A DNA stretch of 64,000 nt, from NCBI RefSeq assembly GCF_000255705.1, contig NZ_JH636439.1, positions 1,474,577 to 1,538,576 on the forward strand, in the 5' to 3' direction. The notes beneath the pieces are model-generated. The model was not told the origin of the DNA. It saw only the letters and a list, made by a program, of their open reading frames with translations, and did not search any database. Numbering within the stretch: position 1 is the stretch's first letter; the number at the start of each line of letters is the position of its first letter. This document shows positions 27,600 to 37,840 of the stretch, piece by piece. The DNA is from Zavarzinella formosa DSM 19928. GTDB taxonomy: Bacteria; Planctomycetota; Planctomycetia; Gemmatales; Gemmataceae. Position numbers and translations under genes: made by a program.

Positions 27600-29816
27600 T
27601 CAGTGGTTGAATAAAAACTCATTCGTGGCCAGAAGCGACCAGAGCAAAGAGGCATATGCCTCTTTCCGGTCTTTTTGCGATTCGAGAAAGCTCTGGGCGA
27701 GCGCCAGTTCCCGAGGCCGTGGCGGGCGGGCGAAAACACCCATGAAGATTTCACGGATGTTTTCTTCTGGTAACTGTTTGTTGTTCGCCAGTTTCGCCAC
27801 CAAGCCTTTTTCGGCGGTCAACTTCTCTTGAATCTCCGGGGAACCGACCAGCGCCAGCGTTTGGCCCAAGGCTGGTGCGTCCACCCGTTCGCATTCACAA
27901 GCCGAGTTGCGAAGCGGCCGGCCGAACACGTCCAGGAAGTGGCTGGGCACCGCTTCATCCGGCAGGTCGATTGCCCGTGTGCCTCGGGGGAAGTCGCCCG
28001 AGACGCTTCGGAATTTGGTCGGTGATTGCAACGTCTGACTCATGGCATCCAACAAGACTTCAGCGGACAATCGGCGAGGATAGTAGCGGGCGAAACTCTG
28101 GTGATCGTCTTGATTGCTCGCGTTGGATGCCGAACTCAAGGCATAGACAGACGAATTGCAGATGGTCCTGATGAGCCGTTTGACATCATAATTGCCGGCG
28201 ACAAAATCACGAGTCAGGACGTCGAGCAATTCAGGATTGCTTGGCGGGTTGGTGCTGCGGGCGTCGTCGATGGGGTGAATGATCCCCCGGCCGAAGAAAT
28301 GGCCCCAGAGGCGGTTAGCCATCGTGCGGGCGAAGTAGGGGTTGTCGGCCGCCGTCATCCAGCGGGCGAAACTTCGACGGGGATCATCATGGCGGTTAAG
28401 CTTGAAGTCCGGCCCGCCGGGCGGGCGTGGTTGCATCGCCTGGCCTGTCCGGGGATGAATCACTTCGCCTTCGTCGGCCAGATAGATTGTTTCTGAAGTC
28501 GGAACCTCGGCATCAGCGAAACCACCCCGGCGGCCGACACGGGCGAAAACGGCCGCCAATTGGTAGTAGTCTGCCTGACTCCACCGTTCGGCCGGGTGAT
28601 GATGGCATTGGGCGCATTGAATGCGAATGCCAAGGAAGGCTTGGGCGGTCGATTCTACATATTCCGGCGTGGCCCGCACGGTGCGATACCAGACCGTCGC
28701 GGGATTCTTTTCCTGACTGCCGACGGCTGTCAGGATCTCGGTCACAAAGCGATCATACGGCATGTTGTCGGCAATGCTGTCGCGTATCCAGCCCGCAAAC
28801 AAAGCGGTTCCGGCCCGTTGCTGACTGGTTCCATAACCGCGCCCGCGATTCCGCAGGATGTCGGCCCATTTCAGGGCGAAATAACTGGCGTATTCGGGCC
28901 GGTCGAGCAACCAGTCGATTAGTCTGGCACGCTTGTCCGGCCGGGTGTCGGCGACATAGTCTTTCACCTCGTCCGGCGTGGGGAGGGTGCCGCAGATATC
29001 CAACGAAACTCGGCGGATAAATTCCCCGTCAGTGGTTGGCGGCGACGGACGAATGCCCAACTGCTTCCATTGGGCGGCCACATGGCGGTCGATGAATGAT
29101 TGCCCGTTCGCTTTTTCCCAAGCCGCCAACGATTCGGCATCGGCGGCTTTGACTTTCGCGTAAGGCGACGTGCCGTGGAAGACGGCGATTTGATCCGCAT
29201 AGCGAACCATCACAGCGAACAGCCCGCTGCGATTTTTGATTCGCACCGTTCCATCGTCGCCGACCTCGGCCAATTCTGGCTCATTCGATTGAAAGACAGC
29301 CTGACGGGTCACATCACGAGTGATGCCGTTTGAGAAATGAGCCGTGATGCGCAAAGGCTGCTGGCGGGTTTCCGCGTTAAAAACGCGAGATTCCGGTGAA
29401 ATGGTGACCCGAGACAGCACTGGGTCGGAAGGTGATCCTCTTGGCGCGCCTTCTTCGATCCACCGAACAAGCGTTTCCCAATCGGCCGATCCTGCTTCCA
29501 GTCGTTTGCCGCCGCCGTGAGCAACGAGGCCGCTGGCTTTAAGCAGAAGCATGCTTTGCGCCGGAGCGGCCATGAAAAGTCGGCGGCCTCGAGCTTCCTT
29601 GGCGATGGCTTCGTGATCCAGTTCCGGCTCGTAGCCAAACAACGAAAGTTTGAAACCGTTCTGACCCGTTGCCTTGCCGTGGCACCCTCCGCTGTTGCAG
29701 CCGAGTTTGGTCAAGATCGGCATCACATCGGTGTTGAAGTAGATTTGTTGAGCCTGCACGCCGGTATTCAGTGCAAGCAAAACCAAGAAGGCCGTGATGG
29801 AGTTCCAAGCTTTCAT
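27600..29816 (-). CDS. DUF1549/DUF1553 protein with BIG2-like and cytochrome-like segments
   Basis: 738 residues. A signal peptide (FLVLLALNTGVQA) is followed by LGCNSGGCHGKATGQNGF, a planctomycete cytochrome-like motif with a widened heme-type spacing, then an Ig/BIG2-like domain (NGITRDVTRQAVFQSNEPEL). DUF1549 (FIDRHVAAQWKQLGIRP...) includes a canonical CAQCHHHP. DUF1553 (DPRRSFARWMTAADNPYFAR...) occupies the C-terminal part. It overlaps the upstream PPC gene by 4 nt and is followed by the DUF1501 gene. The pair DUF1549/1553 plus DUF1501 is a planctomycete hallmark whose biochemical job is not established. Confidence 0.92.
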   Translation of the reverse strand: MKAWNSITAFLVLLALNTGVQAQQIYFNTDVMPILTKLGCNSGGCHGKATGQNGFKLSLFGYEPELDHEAIAKEARGRRLFMAAPAQSMLLLKASGLVAHGGGKRLEAGSADWETLVRWIEEGAPRGSPSDPVLSRVTISPESRVFNAETRQQPLRITAHFSNGITRDVTRQAVFQSNEPELAEVGDDGTVRIKNRSGLFAVMVRYADQIAVFHGTSPYAKVKAADAESLAAWEKANGQSFIDRHVAAQWKQLGIRPSPPTTDGEFIRRVSLDICGTLPTPDEVKDYVADTRPDKRARLIDWLLDRPEYASYFALKWADILRNRGRGYGTSQQRAGTALFAGWIRDSIADNMPYDRFVTEILTAVGSQEKNPATVWYRTVRATPEYVESTAQAFLGIRIQCAQCHHHPAERWSQADYYQLAAVFARVGRRGGFADAEVPTSETIYLADEGEVIHPRTGQAMQPRPPGGPDFKLNRHDDPRRSFARWMTAADNPYFARTMANRLWGHFFGRGIIHPIDDARSTNPPSNPELLDVLTRDFVAGNYDVKRLIRTICNSSVYALSSASNASNQDDHQSFARYYPRRLSAEVLLDAMSQTLQSPTKFRSVSGDFPRGTRAIDLPDEAVPSHFLDVFGRPLRNSACECERVDAPALGQTLALVGSPEIQEKLTAEKGLVAKLANNKQLPEENIREIFMGVFARPPRPRELALAQSFLESQKDRKEAYASLLWSLLATNEFLFNH

Positions 29817-32260
29817 TCGGTGATCTCCAACTCCACAAACCGGCTGGCGTGATAAACCGGCTGATCTTCCACGGTGCCGACTGCCTCCAAGCGGAGAAAT
29901 ATCTGACGGCCCAGCGGGGCAGTGTCCGTGGCGATCACTTGAATCGATCCCGAGTCTGACTGACCGACGAGGGTGACGCCGCGTCCCCGCACACCGGATT
30001 CGCCATCCGGCGAGACCAACTCTGTGTGAACCTTGCCAATAAACCCTTGTTTCCGCGTCGCGGTGAATTGAATCTGGATGATCTTTCCCCGGCCAATTGT
30101 TCGCGGCGTGCGCGGGTCGATCTCCAAGCTGATTCGTGACGGCCGAACATTGATGGTGATTGGATTGCTGGCCAGTTTGAGAATGGTTTTGTTGCCGCTT
30201 TTGCCATTTTTGGAAGACTGAATTTCAACCTCTGCCTGTAGGGCGAATGTGTGAAATCCCGGAGCCAGAGATTCGGGCAGGAAGAAACTGATTGCCCCCT
30301 TTGTTTTCCCGGCGGGAATGGTGACAAGTGTGTTTCCCACCCCGCGAGGCAGGCCGACGGCGCTCACATGAATCGGCCCTGTCGGTTCTTCAAATCGATG
30401 CTCAATGTCGAAGGCGACATCCAAAACACTTTCTTGAAAGACGGCTCCTTCATGAACAGAAACTGTCAAAAGAGCTTTGGCTTCCGTTGCGGTCGCCAAA
30501 GGGACATCTTGAGTTAGGCGGGCGAATGAAATTGACTGGTCCGGCCATATCAGTGTGCCACCAAGGGCGCGGCGGCTGATTTCGGCGCCGTCAAGATTTG
30601 CATGGCCGATGAGATTCAGCGTCCCGGCATACGAAGGGCAATCTCGGCGGGCACTCACGATGAGAGGAACTCGGTCCTGTCCCGGCCCGATCCATACATC
30701 GGGACATTGAATGCCCGAGGGCAGATTCTCGGCGGACACTCGGATCGGGCCATTTAAACCGCGACGCCGGATGGCAATCACCTCAGCCATTTCCCGTCCG
30801 CCGGCTCCGACATTCAAGCCCGCTTCCTGATTCGCACGGCTGGGAATCACGGCCAGATGAAAATCCGGCTCCTCGCGACGAACACTGAGTCGGTAAAGGC
30901 GTCGAGGATCGCGGTTTGTCCCGCCGATCCGGTTGCGAACCGCGATCAGATAACGGCCATCCGCCGGAGCGACCCAACGCCCGGCCGGATCGGAATGGGC
31001 CGTGGGGAATTTCGCTTGGCCGGGATTATCCAAACATTCGGGTAGCTTCGCCAATTCCTTGCTGTCCGAGGCATCGAGTACCGCAACGGCCAATTCAACA
31101 GGTGAACCAATCCGTTCGCCGAAGGACTCCAGCCAGAGCGCCTCGCCTCGTCGAGCTTGGACGGCAAACCAATGTTTCTCATCCCCGTCGGTCAACTGCC
31201 CGTTGACCTCGCAAGGAATCACGATTTCGCGGGCTTGATCTGAGTGTTGATGGCCCGATTGAATGGCGATCACCGGCACATCGGTCAGGCCGATCAACAC
31301 CGGCGCATGGCTGCCGGGATAGTGGTAAGAGAAGGTTTCCAGCACCATCTGATTCGGCTGCAAGGGGGGGATGGGCCGAACATCCCCAGATCGTGGGGCA
31401 GTGATCTCTACTTCGACGCTGTCTAATTCCAGATGATCTGATTTCCTGTTATCGGTTGCTTGTGGCGGCAGCAGATTTCGACCAAACAATTTCACCTTTG
31501 TGGATTTGCCTCGTTCAACCACACAGGGGAAAGCAAACTCCACCCGAGGTTTGGTGTCGATATCCAGCCGATAAAAATGATTGGGGGAACCGAGGTAACT
31601 GAGGTCGAAAATCTTGGCGGTGTAGGTTCCGTCGGCGGGTGCCCGAAAATCAATAAGCGGATCAATGCCTGTATGGCCCCGGTTAACGGCCAGCCGTTTC
31701 CCGGCAGAGTCATATACCTCAAGCACCGCGCGTAACTGCGAATCAATTCGCCGGGCTTGGCATTCAAGAACGATTCGCTGACCGGCTTTCGCATCGAATT
31801 GATAGCAGTCCACATCGCCCGGTTTTTCAATTCGGCCGTTCACCGTGACATCAATCTGAAATTTTTTGGCCGCGTCGGGCGTGTCGTTTGGTTCTTTCTC
31901 CGTGTGTTCCGCATGATGACTGACGAAAAACGCCCTTGGCGAACTCATTCCGTGTTTGCATACCGCCCGCAAGTCATAGATCCCCGTCGGGGTTTGCGGC
32001 GGGATCGTCAGCGTGAATTGGTTCGCGTCGATCTTCTTGGCGACGAGATTCGGAATAGTCGATCGAATATCGCGAAGGTCTTCAAGAGCGACGCCGGCAA
32101 TGGAAACGGTTACCGAAGTCCCCGTCTGACCGCCAGGGGGAAAAACAGAATGGAGGGCCGGGGCTGGTTGTTGCGCCCGCGCCGCCTCACAACCGCACCA
32201 CACGATGATGCAGATCGCCGCAAACAATCGAACGTTGACTCCACATATGTTGGAAGTCAT
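29813..32260 (-). CDS. Secreted protein with Ig-like/IPT and pre-peptidase C-terminal (PPC) domains
   Basis: 815 residues from the ATG at 32260; a TTG at 32278 would add six. The N-terminus is a signal sequence (LFAAICIIVWCGCEAARA) that may be lipidated at Cys. An IPT/TIG-like domain follows (SVFPPGGQTGTSVTVSIAG), then PPC domains, recognisable by EKEPNDTPDAA and GDVDCYQFDAKAGQRIVLE, and further bacterial Ig-like units. Such proteins lead operons with DUF1549/1553 and DUF1501 genes in planctomycetes. It probably binds a polysaccharide or presents the other products on the cell surface; this is inference from context. Confidence 0.85.
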   Translation of the reverse strand: MTSNICGVNVRLFAAICIIVWCGCEAARAQQPAPALHSVFPPGGQTGTSVTVSIAGVALEDLRDIRSTIPNLVAKKIDANQFTLTIPPQTPTGIYDLRAVCKHGMSSPRAFFVSHHAEHTEKEPNDTPDAAKKFQIDVTVNGRIEKPGDVDCYQFDAKAGQRIVLECQARRIDSQLRAVLEVYDSAGKRLAVNRGHTGIDPLIDFRAPADGTYTAKIFDLSYLGSPNHFYRLDIDTKPRVEFAFPCVVERGKSTKVKLFGRNLLPPQATDNRKSDHLELDSVEVEITAPRSGDVRPIPPLQPNQMVLETFSYHYPGSHAPVLIGLTDVPVIAIQSGHQHSDQAREIVIPCEVNGQLTDGDEKHWFAVQARRGEALWLESFGERIGSPVELAVAVLDASDSKELAKLPECLDNPGQAKFPTAHSDPAGRWVAPADGRYLIAVRNRIGGTNRDPRRLYRLSVRREEPDFHLAVIPSRANQEAGLNVGAGGREMAEVIAIRRRGLNGPIRVSAENLPSGIQCPDVWIGPGQDRVPLIVSARRDCPSYAGTLNLIGHANLDGAEISRRALGGTLIWPDQSISFARLTQDVPLATATEAKALLTVSVHEGAVFQESVLDVAFDIEHRFEEPTGPIHVSAVGLPRGVGNTLVTIPAGKTKGAISFFLPESLAPGFHTFALQAEVEIQSSKNGKSGNKTILKLASNPITINVRPSRISLEIDPRTPRTIGRGKIIQIQFTATRKQGFIGKVHTELVSPDGESGVRGRGVTLVGQSDSGSIQVIATDTAPLGRQIFLRLEAVGTVEDQPVYHASRFVELEITE

Positions 32261-32556
32261 CGAATATCTCAAATGCAATGGTTACAAAACGAACAAGGCT
32301 GGCGGGAACCGATCACGGTCGCGGGGAGGTAAAATCTTCAACTAACACAGGGTACCATCTGTCTTGACGTGATGCAATAGTCAGAATCTTTATGTGTCAG
32401 GTTGTAAGACCCAATAGAAATGTCCGCTTTTCCGTGTGGCTTCTTGAAGAGATTATTGGGGGACCCAATCATTGAATTGGTGTAATTCTTCGAGGCACAT
32501 TCCACCCTGATCCACGGTCGGAAAAACCCTTGGTGGGAGTTGAGTTTGTCGTCCAA

Positions 32557-32600
32557 GAAAAAAAGGCAAACACCACGACTTTCGTCGAAAGTGTTTGCCT
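32557..32600 (-). terminator. Rho-independent terminator of tRNA-Leu
   Basis: On the minus strand a perfect 10-bp stem, AGGCAAACAC (32600-32591) and GTGTTTGCCT (32573-32564), is followed by seven T residues. It begins 10 nt after the tRNA 3' end. Confidence 0.92.
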
Positions 32601-32610
32601 CTGTTGGTAA

Positions 32611-32694
32611 TGCCGAGGACAGGACTTGAACCTGCACACCCTTGCGAGTACTAGCCCCTCAAGCTAGCGCGTCTGCCAATTCCGCCACCTCGGC
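32611..32694 (-). tRNA. tRNA-Leu(GAG)
   Basis: 84 nt read from 32694 down. The acceptor stem GCCGAGG (5') pairs with CCTCGGC (3') and the discriminator base is A. The anticodon stem CTAGC/GCTAG encloses a TTGAGGG loop giving anticodon GAG, which reads CUC and CUU. A long variable arm (TACTCGCAAGGGTG) is typical of class II tRNAs. CCA is not encoded. Confidence 0.95.
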
Positions 32695-32709
32695 ATCTTG
32701 GTAGGTGAA

Positions 32710-32737
32710 ATTATGCGATTCCAAGCCTTCTCGTCAA
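32710..32737 (-). promoter_or_regulatory. Sigma-70-type promoter of tRNA-Leu
   Basis: On the minus strand TTGACG (32737-32732) and CATAAT (32715-32710) are spaced by 16 nt, each differing from consensus by one base. Transcription would start about 8 nt before the tRNA 5' end. Confidence 0.75.
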
Positions 32738-32747
32738 GGGTTCAAAA

Positions 32748-34082
32748 TCAATCGATTTGAAGTCCGCGACCGATGCCGTGATACTCGAACCCCAGTGTCT
32801 TCATGTTCGTTGGTTCGTACAGGTTTCGACCATCGAAAATCACGGGTTTGTTTAACACCCGTTTCATCTCGTTGAAGTCCGGCGTTCGATAATCGGACCA
32901 GTCGGTGACGATCACAAGGGCATCGGCTCCCTTGATGGCCCCATAGGGACCATCGGCATAGGTCAGTTTTTCGCCGTACTCAGCCCGCACGTTGTTCATC
33001 GCCTCGGGATCATGAACATGCACCTTTGCCCCAACCTCCAGCAAAGAGTCGATCAGAGTGAGGGCGGGGGATTCACGGATGTCGTCTGTACGGGGCTTGA
33101 AAGCCAGTCCCCATACGGCGATGGTCTTCTCCTTCAATGTTTCGCCGAATCGCTTGCTGACTTTGCCGAACAACACCTGCTTTTGAGCTTGGTTGACTTC
33201 GTCCACGGCTGTCGAAAGCAACAGTGGCACGCCCAGATGCCGGCCCATGCCGAGAATGGCTTGAACATCCTTCGGGAAGCAACTGCCGCCGTAGCCCGGA
33301 CCGGGATGGAGAAACTGGAAGCCGATTCGGACATCGTGACCGATGCCACGACGCACATCATTGATGTCAGCCCCCATTTTTTCACTGAGGCGGGCCATTT
33401 CGTTGATGAACGAGATCTTCGTGGCCAGCATCGCATTGGCGGCATATTTGGTCATTTCCGCGCTTTCGGGCGTCATCGCCAGAAACGGGTGTTCCGTGCG
33501 GAGGAACGGCGCATAAAGTTCCCGCAAGACCTCGCCCACTTCTTTCTTCCGGACGCCGACTACCACGCGATCCGGTTTCGTGAAGTCATCGAGGGCGGCA
33601 CCTTCCTTTAGAAACTCCGGGTTGTTCGCCACATCAATGTGGTCGCAACCGGCGGATTGCAAGCGGGCCGAGAGTTTCGCGTTTGTCCCCACGGGTACGG
33701 TGCTTTTCAACACCACCACCCGAGAACCGGGGGGACCGGCGGGCAAATCCTTGAGATTTCGGGCGATCTCATCCCCGACGGCCCAAATGCTGCTCAGGTC
33801 CGCGTCCCCGGTTTTGCTCTGCGGGGTGCCCACCGCGATGAAGATCAACCGGGCCTCGCGGACAGCCGTGGCGAAATCCGTCGTGAACTTGAGACGGCCG
33901 GCCTTGGTGTTTTTATGAACGAGTTCCAACAAGCCGGGTTCGTAAATCGGGATGTTGCCGGAGAGAAGCGTATCGATCTTTTTCTTGTCCCGATCCACGC
34001 CAACCACATCGTTGCCACTGTCCGCAAGACAGGTGGAGGTGACCAGACCGACATAGCCCGTGCCGATGACGGCGACTTTCAT
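32748..34082 (-). CDS. ugd: UDP-glucose 6-dehydrogenase
   Basis: 444 residues. The N-terminal Rossmann fold has [17 protein letters not shown] and VVGVD; the middle shows the family signatures NPEFLKEG and [12 protein letters not shown] with the catalytic Cys; the C-terminal domain includes [18 protein letters not shown]. It oxidises UDP-glucose to UDP-glucuronate with NAD for cell-surface polysaccharide synthesis. It sits alone, divergent from the vWA lipoprotein gene and just downstream of the tRNA-Leu promoter region. Length fits the family. Confidence 0.95.
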   Translation of the reverse strand: MKVAVIGTGYVGLVTSTCLADSGNDVVGVDRDKKKIDTLLSGNIPIYEPGLLELVHKNTKAGRLKFTTDFATAVREARLIFIAVGTPQSKTGDADLSSIWAVGDEIARNLKDLPAGPPGSRVVVLKSTVPVGTNAKLSARLQSAGCDHIDVANNPEFLKEGAALDDFTKPDRVVVGVRKKEVGEVLRELYAPFLRTEHPFLAMTPESAEMTKYAANAMLATKISFINEMARLSEKMGADINDVRRGIGHDVRIGFQFLHPGPGYGGSCFPKDVQAILGMGRHLGVPLLLSTAVDEVNQAQKQVLFGKVSKRFGETLKEKTIAVWGLAFKPRTDDIRESPALTLIDSLLEVGAKVHVHDPEAMNNVRAEYGEKLTYADGPYGAIKGADALVIVTDWSDYRTPDFNEMKRVLNKPVIFDGRNLYEPTNMKTLGFEYHGIGRGLQID

Positions 34083-34237
34083 GTTGCACTCCGTTGAACG
34101 CTTCGCCCGTTGTTATACGGCCACGCCGAACCGGAAAAAATCACCCAAGGGGAAAACTTTTGCATGGGTCGCTCGTCAAACAAGTGATCCATTTCGACCG
34201 TTTCCCATCCACTCTCCATTCCAAAGGGAGATTCCCG

Positions 34238-36295
34238 ATGCTCCATCAGCGTTTTGCCCGCAGTTATTGGGTGCTGGCTGCCGTTTTGCTCGGATTTGCC
34301 GGGTGCGCCAAAACCGATCCTCCCGTGGCTCAACAGCCAGAACCGGCCGTGGTTGCCGAAGCCAAGAAAGACGCCAAGCCAGTCGGTGTTGAATTCGACG
34401 CTTTGCGCCAGCCGGCACGGGGTGTTGAAAAAGAAAATGTCGCCAATGTGGAATCGCCGAAATCAAATGAAACCTTCGGATTGAAGAAAGATCCAAATTC
34501 GCATCCACCCGTGGCAATTCCCGCGCCGCTTTCTCCAGCAAGTGACCCGAAACCTTTTGCAGCGAGGGGATATGTAGCTCCTCATCCGACACCAGACAGT
34601 TCGATCATCGGAGGCTCTGGCCGGACAGGAGTTGAGGGCGCTCGTTACAAACAATTTGACCAACTGAAGAGAGGGGAGAAAATTGTAAATGGAAAGGCCC
34701 AAAATCGAAGCATTGACCGGCTTCGGGCAAGCGAGGCAAAAGGTGACCCCGGACCGCAGAATGCCGCCTTGCCGGGCGGCCCACAGGGTTTATTGGCTGG
34801 CAAGGCTTTGAAGGATATGGCCGATGGCGAACGGTATGACGACGCCGATTTTCAAGGGGAAGCGTATCAGCATTTGGAAGACAACGCCTTCAAAACGGTG
34901 AAAGTCGATCCACTCTCAACCCTCTCGGCCGCCGTGGACACGGCTGCTTATTCCAACGTGCGGTCGCGGCTCAACGAGGGCATGTTGCCCCCCAAGGATA
35001 TGGTGCGCATCGCCGATTTTCTCAACTATTTCCCGTATGACTACGCAGCCCCGACCGATGGCAAGCCGGTCAATTTCAAACTGGAGATGGCCGCCTGCCC
35101 GTGGAACGAGAAGCACAATTTGTTGAAGGTTGGCCTGAAGTCCAAGGTGATCGAGAAGGACAAGCTTCCCGCCCGTAACTTGGTGTTTCTGATCGACACC
35201 TCGGGTTCAATGAATTCGCCGAACCGATTGCCGCTGGTGATCGAATCGATGAAGTTGCTCGTCGAACAACTCACCGACCGCGACCGGGTGAGCATCGTCA
35301 CCTATGCCGGTGCCGCCGGTCTTCGCCTCCCGCCGACGCCAGGGAACCAGAAAGAGAAGATCATCAACGAGATCATCGGCCTGCAATCCGGCGGTTCGAC
35401 CAACGGCGAAGGGGGCATCAAACTCGCCTACGAACAAGCGGAAAAGACCTTCATCAAAGAGGGAATCAACCGGGTGATTCTGGCGACGGACGGCGACTTC
35501 AACGTCGGCGTCTCCGACAACGCCCAACTGATCCGGATGATTGAGGACAAGCGGAAGAACGGCGTTTATCTGACCATCCTCGGCTATGGCATGGGCAACC
35601 TGCACGACGACCGGCTCGAACAACTCGCCCACCACGGCAATGGTCATTACGCCTACATTGACTCGCTCGACGAAGCCAAAAAGTTGTTCGTGGAACAAGG
35701 GGCCGCGCTGGTCACGGTGGCCAAGGACGTGAAACTCCAGATCGAGTTCAACCCGGCCAAGATCGCCGGTTATCGCCTAATCGGTTACGAGAACCGCATC
35801 CTCAAGACGGAAGACTTCCGCAATGACGCGAAGGATGCCGGGGACATGGGCTGCGGCCACACCTGCACAATGCTCTTTGAGATCGTCCCGGTCGGCGAGA
35901 AAGTTCCCTTGTCGGATGTCGAACCGTTGAAGTATCAGACCACCCCGCAACTGACCGACGCCGGGAAGAGCGGCGAGTGGCTGACGACCCGGATGCGTTA
36001 CAAAGACCCGGAAACGGACAAGGCCTCTGAAGTCAGCGCCAGTTTCGATGGCAAGGATATCGCCAAAGACGCCAGCAAGGACTTCCGATTTGCGGCCGCC
36101 GTCGCCGCCTATGGCATGTTGCTGCGGGACAGCGATTATGTCGGCAACGCCGATTTGGAGAAGGTGCTGACGTGGTCGAAGGGATCGCTGGGTGAGGACA
36201 AGGGAGGCCATCGGGCCGAGTTCACCCGCTTGGTGGAAAAGACCAAGGACATCGTGACGAAGAAGCGGGAGCAAGTTCCCCAAGAAAAGAAATGA
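34238..36295 (+). CDS. YfbK-like von Willebrand factor A lipoprotein
   Basis: The ATG at 34238 follows AGGGAG at 8 nt spacing and starts a lipoprotein signal (WVLAAVLLGFAGCAKT); the frame is open further upstream but that part is not used. The 685-residue protein has a low-complexity N-terminal third, a domain containing NAFKTVKVDPLSTLSAAVDTAAY, a vWA domain with the MIDAS motif D-T-S-G-S and LATDGDFNVG, and a C-terminal DUF3520-like part (GYRLIGYENR). This order matches YfbK proteins. It probably binds a partner through a divalent metal at the outer or inner membrane surface. It is divergent from ugd. Confidence 0.88.
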   Translation: MLHQRFARSYWVLAAVLLGFAGCAKTDPPVAQQPEPAVVAEAKKDAKPVGVEFDALRQPARGVEKENVANVESPKSNETFGLKKDPNSHPPVAIPAPLSPASDPKPFAARGYVAPHPTPDSSIIGGSGRTGVEGARYKQFDQLKRGEKIVNGKAQNRSIDRLRASEAKGDPGPQNAALPGGPQGLLAGKALKDMADGERYDDADFQGEAYQHLEDNAFKTVKVDPLSTLSAAVDTAAYSNVRSRLNEGMLPPKDMVRIADFLNYFPYDYAAPTDGKPVNFKLEMAACPWNEKHNLLKVGLKSKVIEKDKLPARNLVFLIDTSGSMNSPNRLPLVIESMKLLVEQLTDRDRVSIVTYAGAAGLRLPPTPGNQKEKIINEIIGLQSGGSTNGEGGIKLAYEQAEKTFIKEGINRVILATDGDFNVGVSDNAQLIRMIEDKRKNGVYLTILGYGMGNLHDDRLEQLAHHGNGHYAYIDSLDEAKKLFVEQGAALVTVAKDVKLQIEFNPAKIAGYRLIGYENRILKTEDFRNDAKDAGDMGCGHTCTMLFEIVPVGEKVPLSDVEPLKYQTTPQLTDAGKSGEWLTTRMRYKDPETDKASEVSASFDGKDIAKDASKDFRFAAAVAAYGMLLRDSDYVGNADLEKVLTWSKGSLGEDKGGHRAEFTRLVEKTKDIVTKKREQVPQEKK

Positions 36296-36389
36296 CTTCG
36301 ACATTTGGCTGGCCTCCTTCAACGCGAATTGAAGAAGGCCGGCGGATCATTTTCCGCGTTTCACGCAGCCAAAAATCAATCTGATCTTC

Positions 36390-36422
36390 AAGAGCCTGAA
36401 CGCCAACGCGTTACAGGCTCTT
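36390..36422 (+). terminator. Hairpin terminator downstream of the vWA gene
   Basis: AAGAGCCTG (36390-36398) pairs with CAGGCTCTT (36414-36422), with an inner AACGC/GCGTT stem and one bulged A; a weak T-rich stretch follows. It lies about 95 nt after the vWA stop. Confidence 0.7.
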
Positions 36423-36802
36423 GTATTTTACGATTTTCAAAATGGTCAAAAACCACCCCAAAAGTGACATGGAAACACATCAAAACAGCCATCGTTGACC
36501 ATTTTTGGACAGTTGGACACCCACCCGGCTGGTCAAAATCAATGGGCCAATTGAACACTATTTTTCAAAACCCCCGGCAAATCGACACGTCGCCTGATGA
36601 TTTTGGGCAAATGCGCAGAGATTTTGAGCCTTCAAAAATGGCCCATTATGGCAAATGCTCGATCATGGCCTTGCGGCGGTGTGCTGAAAGATGCCTCTTG
36701 GCGAGCCTATATTTGTCCCGCCAAGAGGGGCGAAGCCTCTCTTCTGAATCCTGTAAACTATCAGGGTGAATCACCCCCCTCAATGCTGGCCGGGAGACGG
36801 AT
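36423..36802. other. AT-rich intergenic region with GGTCAAAA repeats
   Basis: No gene is supported. The sequence is visibly richer in A and T than its surroundings and repeats short words: TGGTCAAAA or CAAAAATGG occur at about 36442, 36528 and 36635. An 11-bp inverted pair is present, AAAATGGTCAA (36439-36449) and TTGACCATTTT (36495-36505). It may hold the promoter and operators of the TPR genes. Confidence 0.4.
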
Positions 36803-37840
36803 GTGAGACGTGTCGGCGGCCTTCTGTTGGTCATCATTCTGCTCGCTGCGGTCGGGTGGGTGGGCTGGCGGCGCGCTTCCGTGACGGTTGATCCGCTGGC
36901 CGAGGTTCGGGCGGGAGTTGGTTCCAAATCAGCCGGGCCAAAACTTGCGAAATTGCGGCGAGAACTGATTGGAAATGCGGAAGTCCATTTTTTGTCAGCC
37001 CGACAGGCCCGCCTTGAAGGACGCCCGGACGATGCTCTTGGCCATTTGGACCGGGCAGAGTCCCTTGGCTGGTCTCGAACCCGGATTGAGCGGGAGCGAG
37101 TTCTTGTGTTGGCGAGTAACGATTATCCTCATGCCCGAGAATTGTTGAAGAATCTCTTGGCCGAGTCGCCGGATGATGCCGAGGTTCTGGTGGCGATGGC
37201 CCGAGGGGAATTGAAAGCGGGACGCCAGAAATTGGCCATCGAACTGGCCGCAAAGGCAATTGAGATTTCCCCCGGTCATGCAGACGCTCTGGGGGTCCGG
37301 GGAGCGGCCTGGCTGGAAGCCCGGCGACTGGACTTGGCGAAAGCCGACTTGCAAGCGGCCTTCGACGCCGGGCCGGATTCGCTTGTGTATGCCCCGGCGA
37401 GGCTGAATCTGGCCACTTGTCTCTTGGATCTGGGCGAATTCTCTCAATCGCTGGATTTGTTCCGGGCGGCTCGTGTTGATGAACCGGATAATTTGCTGGC
37501 CCTGTTCGGCGTCGGCCGGGCGGCCAGTTATCTCGGCAGTCTTGAGGAGGCTGAGACTGCTTTTCGAGACGTGCTGGCACGCCGTCCGGGACATTTGGAA
37601 ACGTTGCTTTCGCTTGCCCAAGTGACGGAGCAACGGGGCGATTTGACCGCCGCCCTTGGATATCTTGAACAGGCGGAACAGGCCGATCCAAATCGACTGG
37701 CGACGCAAGCCCGATTGGCCAAGTTACTCGCGGCGCTTGGTCAGCCCGAGCGGGCCTCGAAACATGAAGCCCGTTATCGCGAACTGGACCCGACCCGCAA
37801 AACGTCCGGCGCGGTCCCCAAGGCAAAGGAATCACCATGA
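36803..37840 (+). CDS. TPR-repeat protein, membrane-anchored (first of a pair)
   Basis: 345 residues from a GTG start. Residues 5-24 form a transmembrane anchor (GGLLLVIILLAAVGWVGW). The rest is built of tetratricopeptide repeats, visible as ALGHLDRAESLGW, AIELAAKAIEISPGHADALG, SLDLFRAARVDEPDNLLALF, AETAFRDVLARRPGHLETLL and ALGYLEQAEQADPNRLATQA. TPRs usually bind other proteins. The stop overlaps the next gene by 4 nt, and that gene encodes a second protein of the same design, so the two probably function together. Confidence 0.85.
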   Translation: MRRVGGLLLVIILLAAVGWVGWRRASVTVDPLAEVRAGVGSKSAGPKLAKLRRELIGNAEVHFLSARQARLEGRPDDALGHLDRAESLGWSRTRIERERVLVLASNDYPHARELLKNLLAESPDDAEVLVAMARGELKAGRQKLAIELAAKAIEISPGHADALGVRGAAWLEARRLDLAKADLQAAFDAGPDSLVYAPARLNLATCLLDLGEFSQSLDLFRAARVDEPDNLLALFGVGRAASYLGSLEEAETAFRDVLARRPGHLETLLSLAQVTEQRGDLTAALGYLEQAEQADPNRLATQARLAKLLAALGQPERASKHEARYRELDPTRKTSGAVPKAKESP

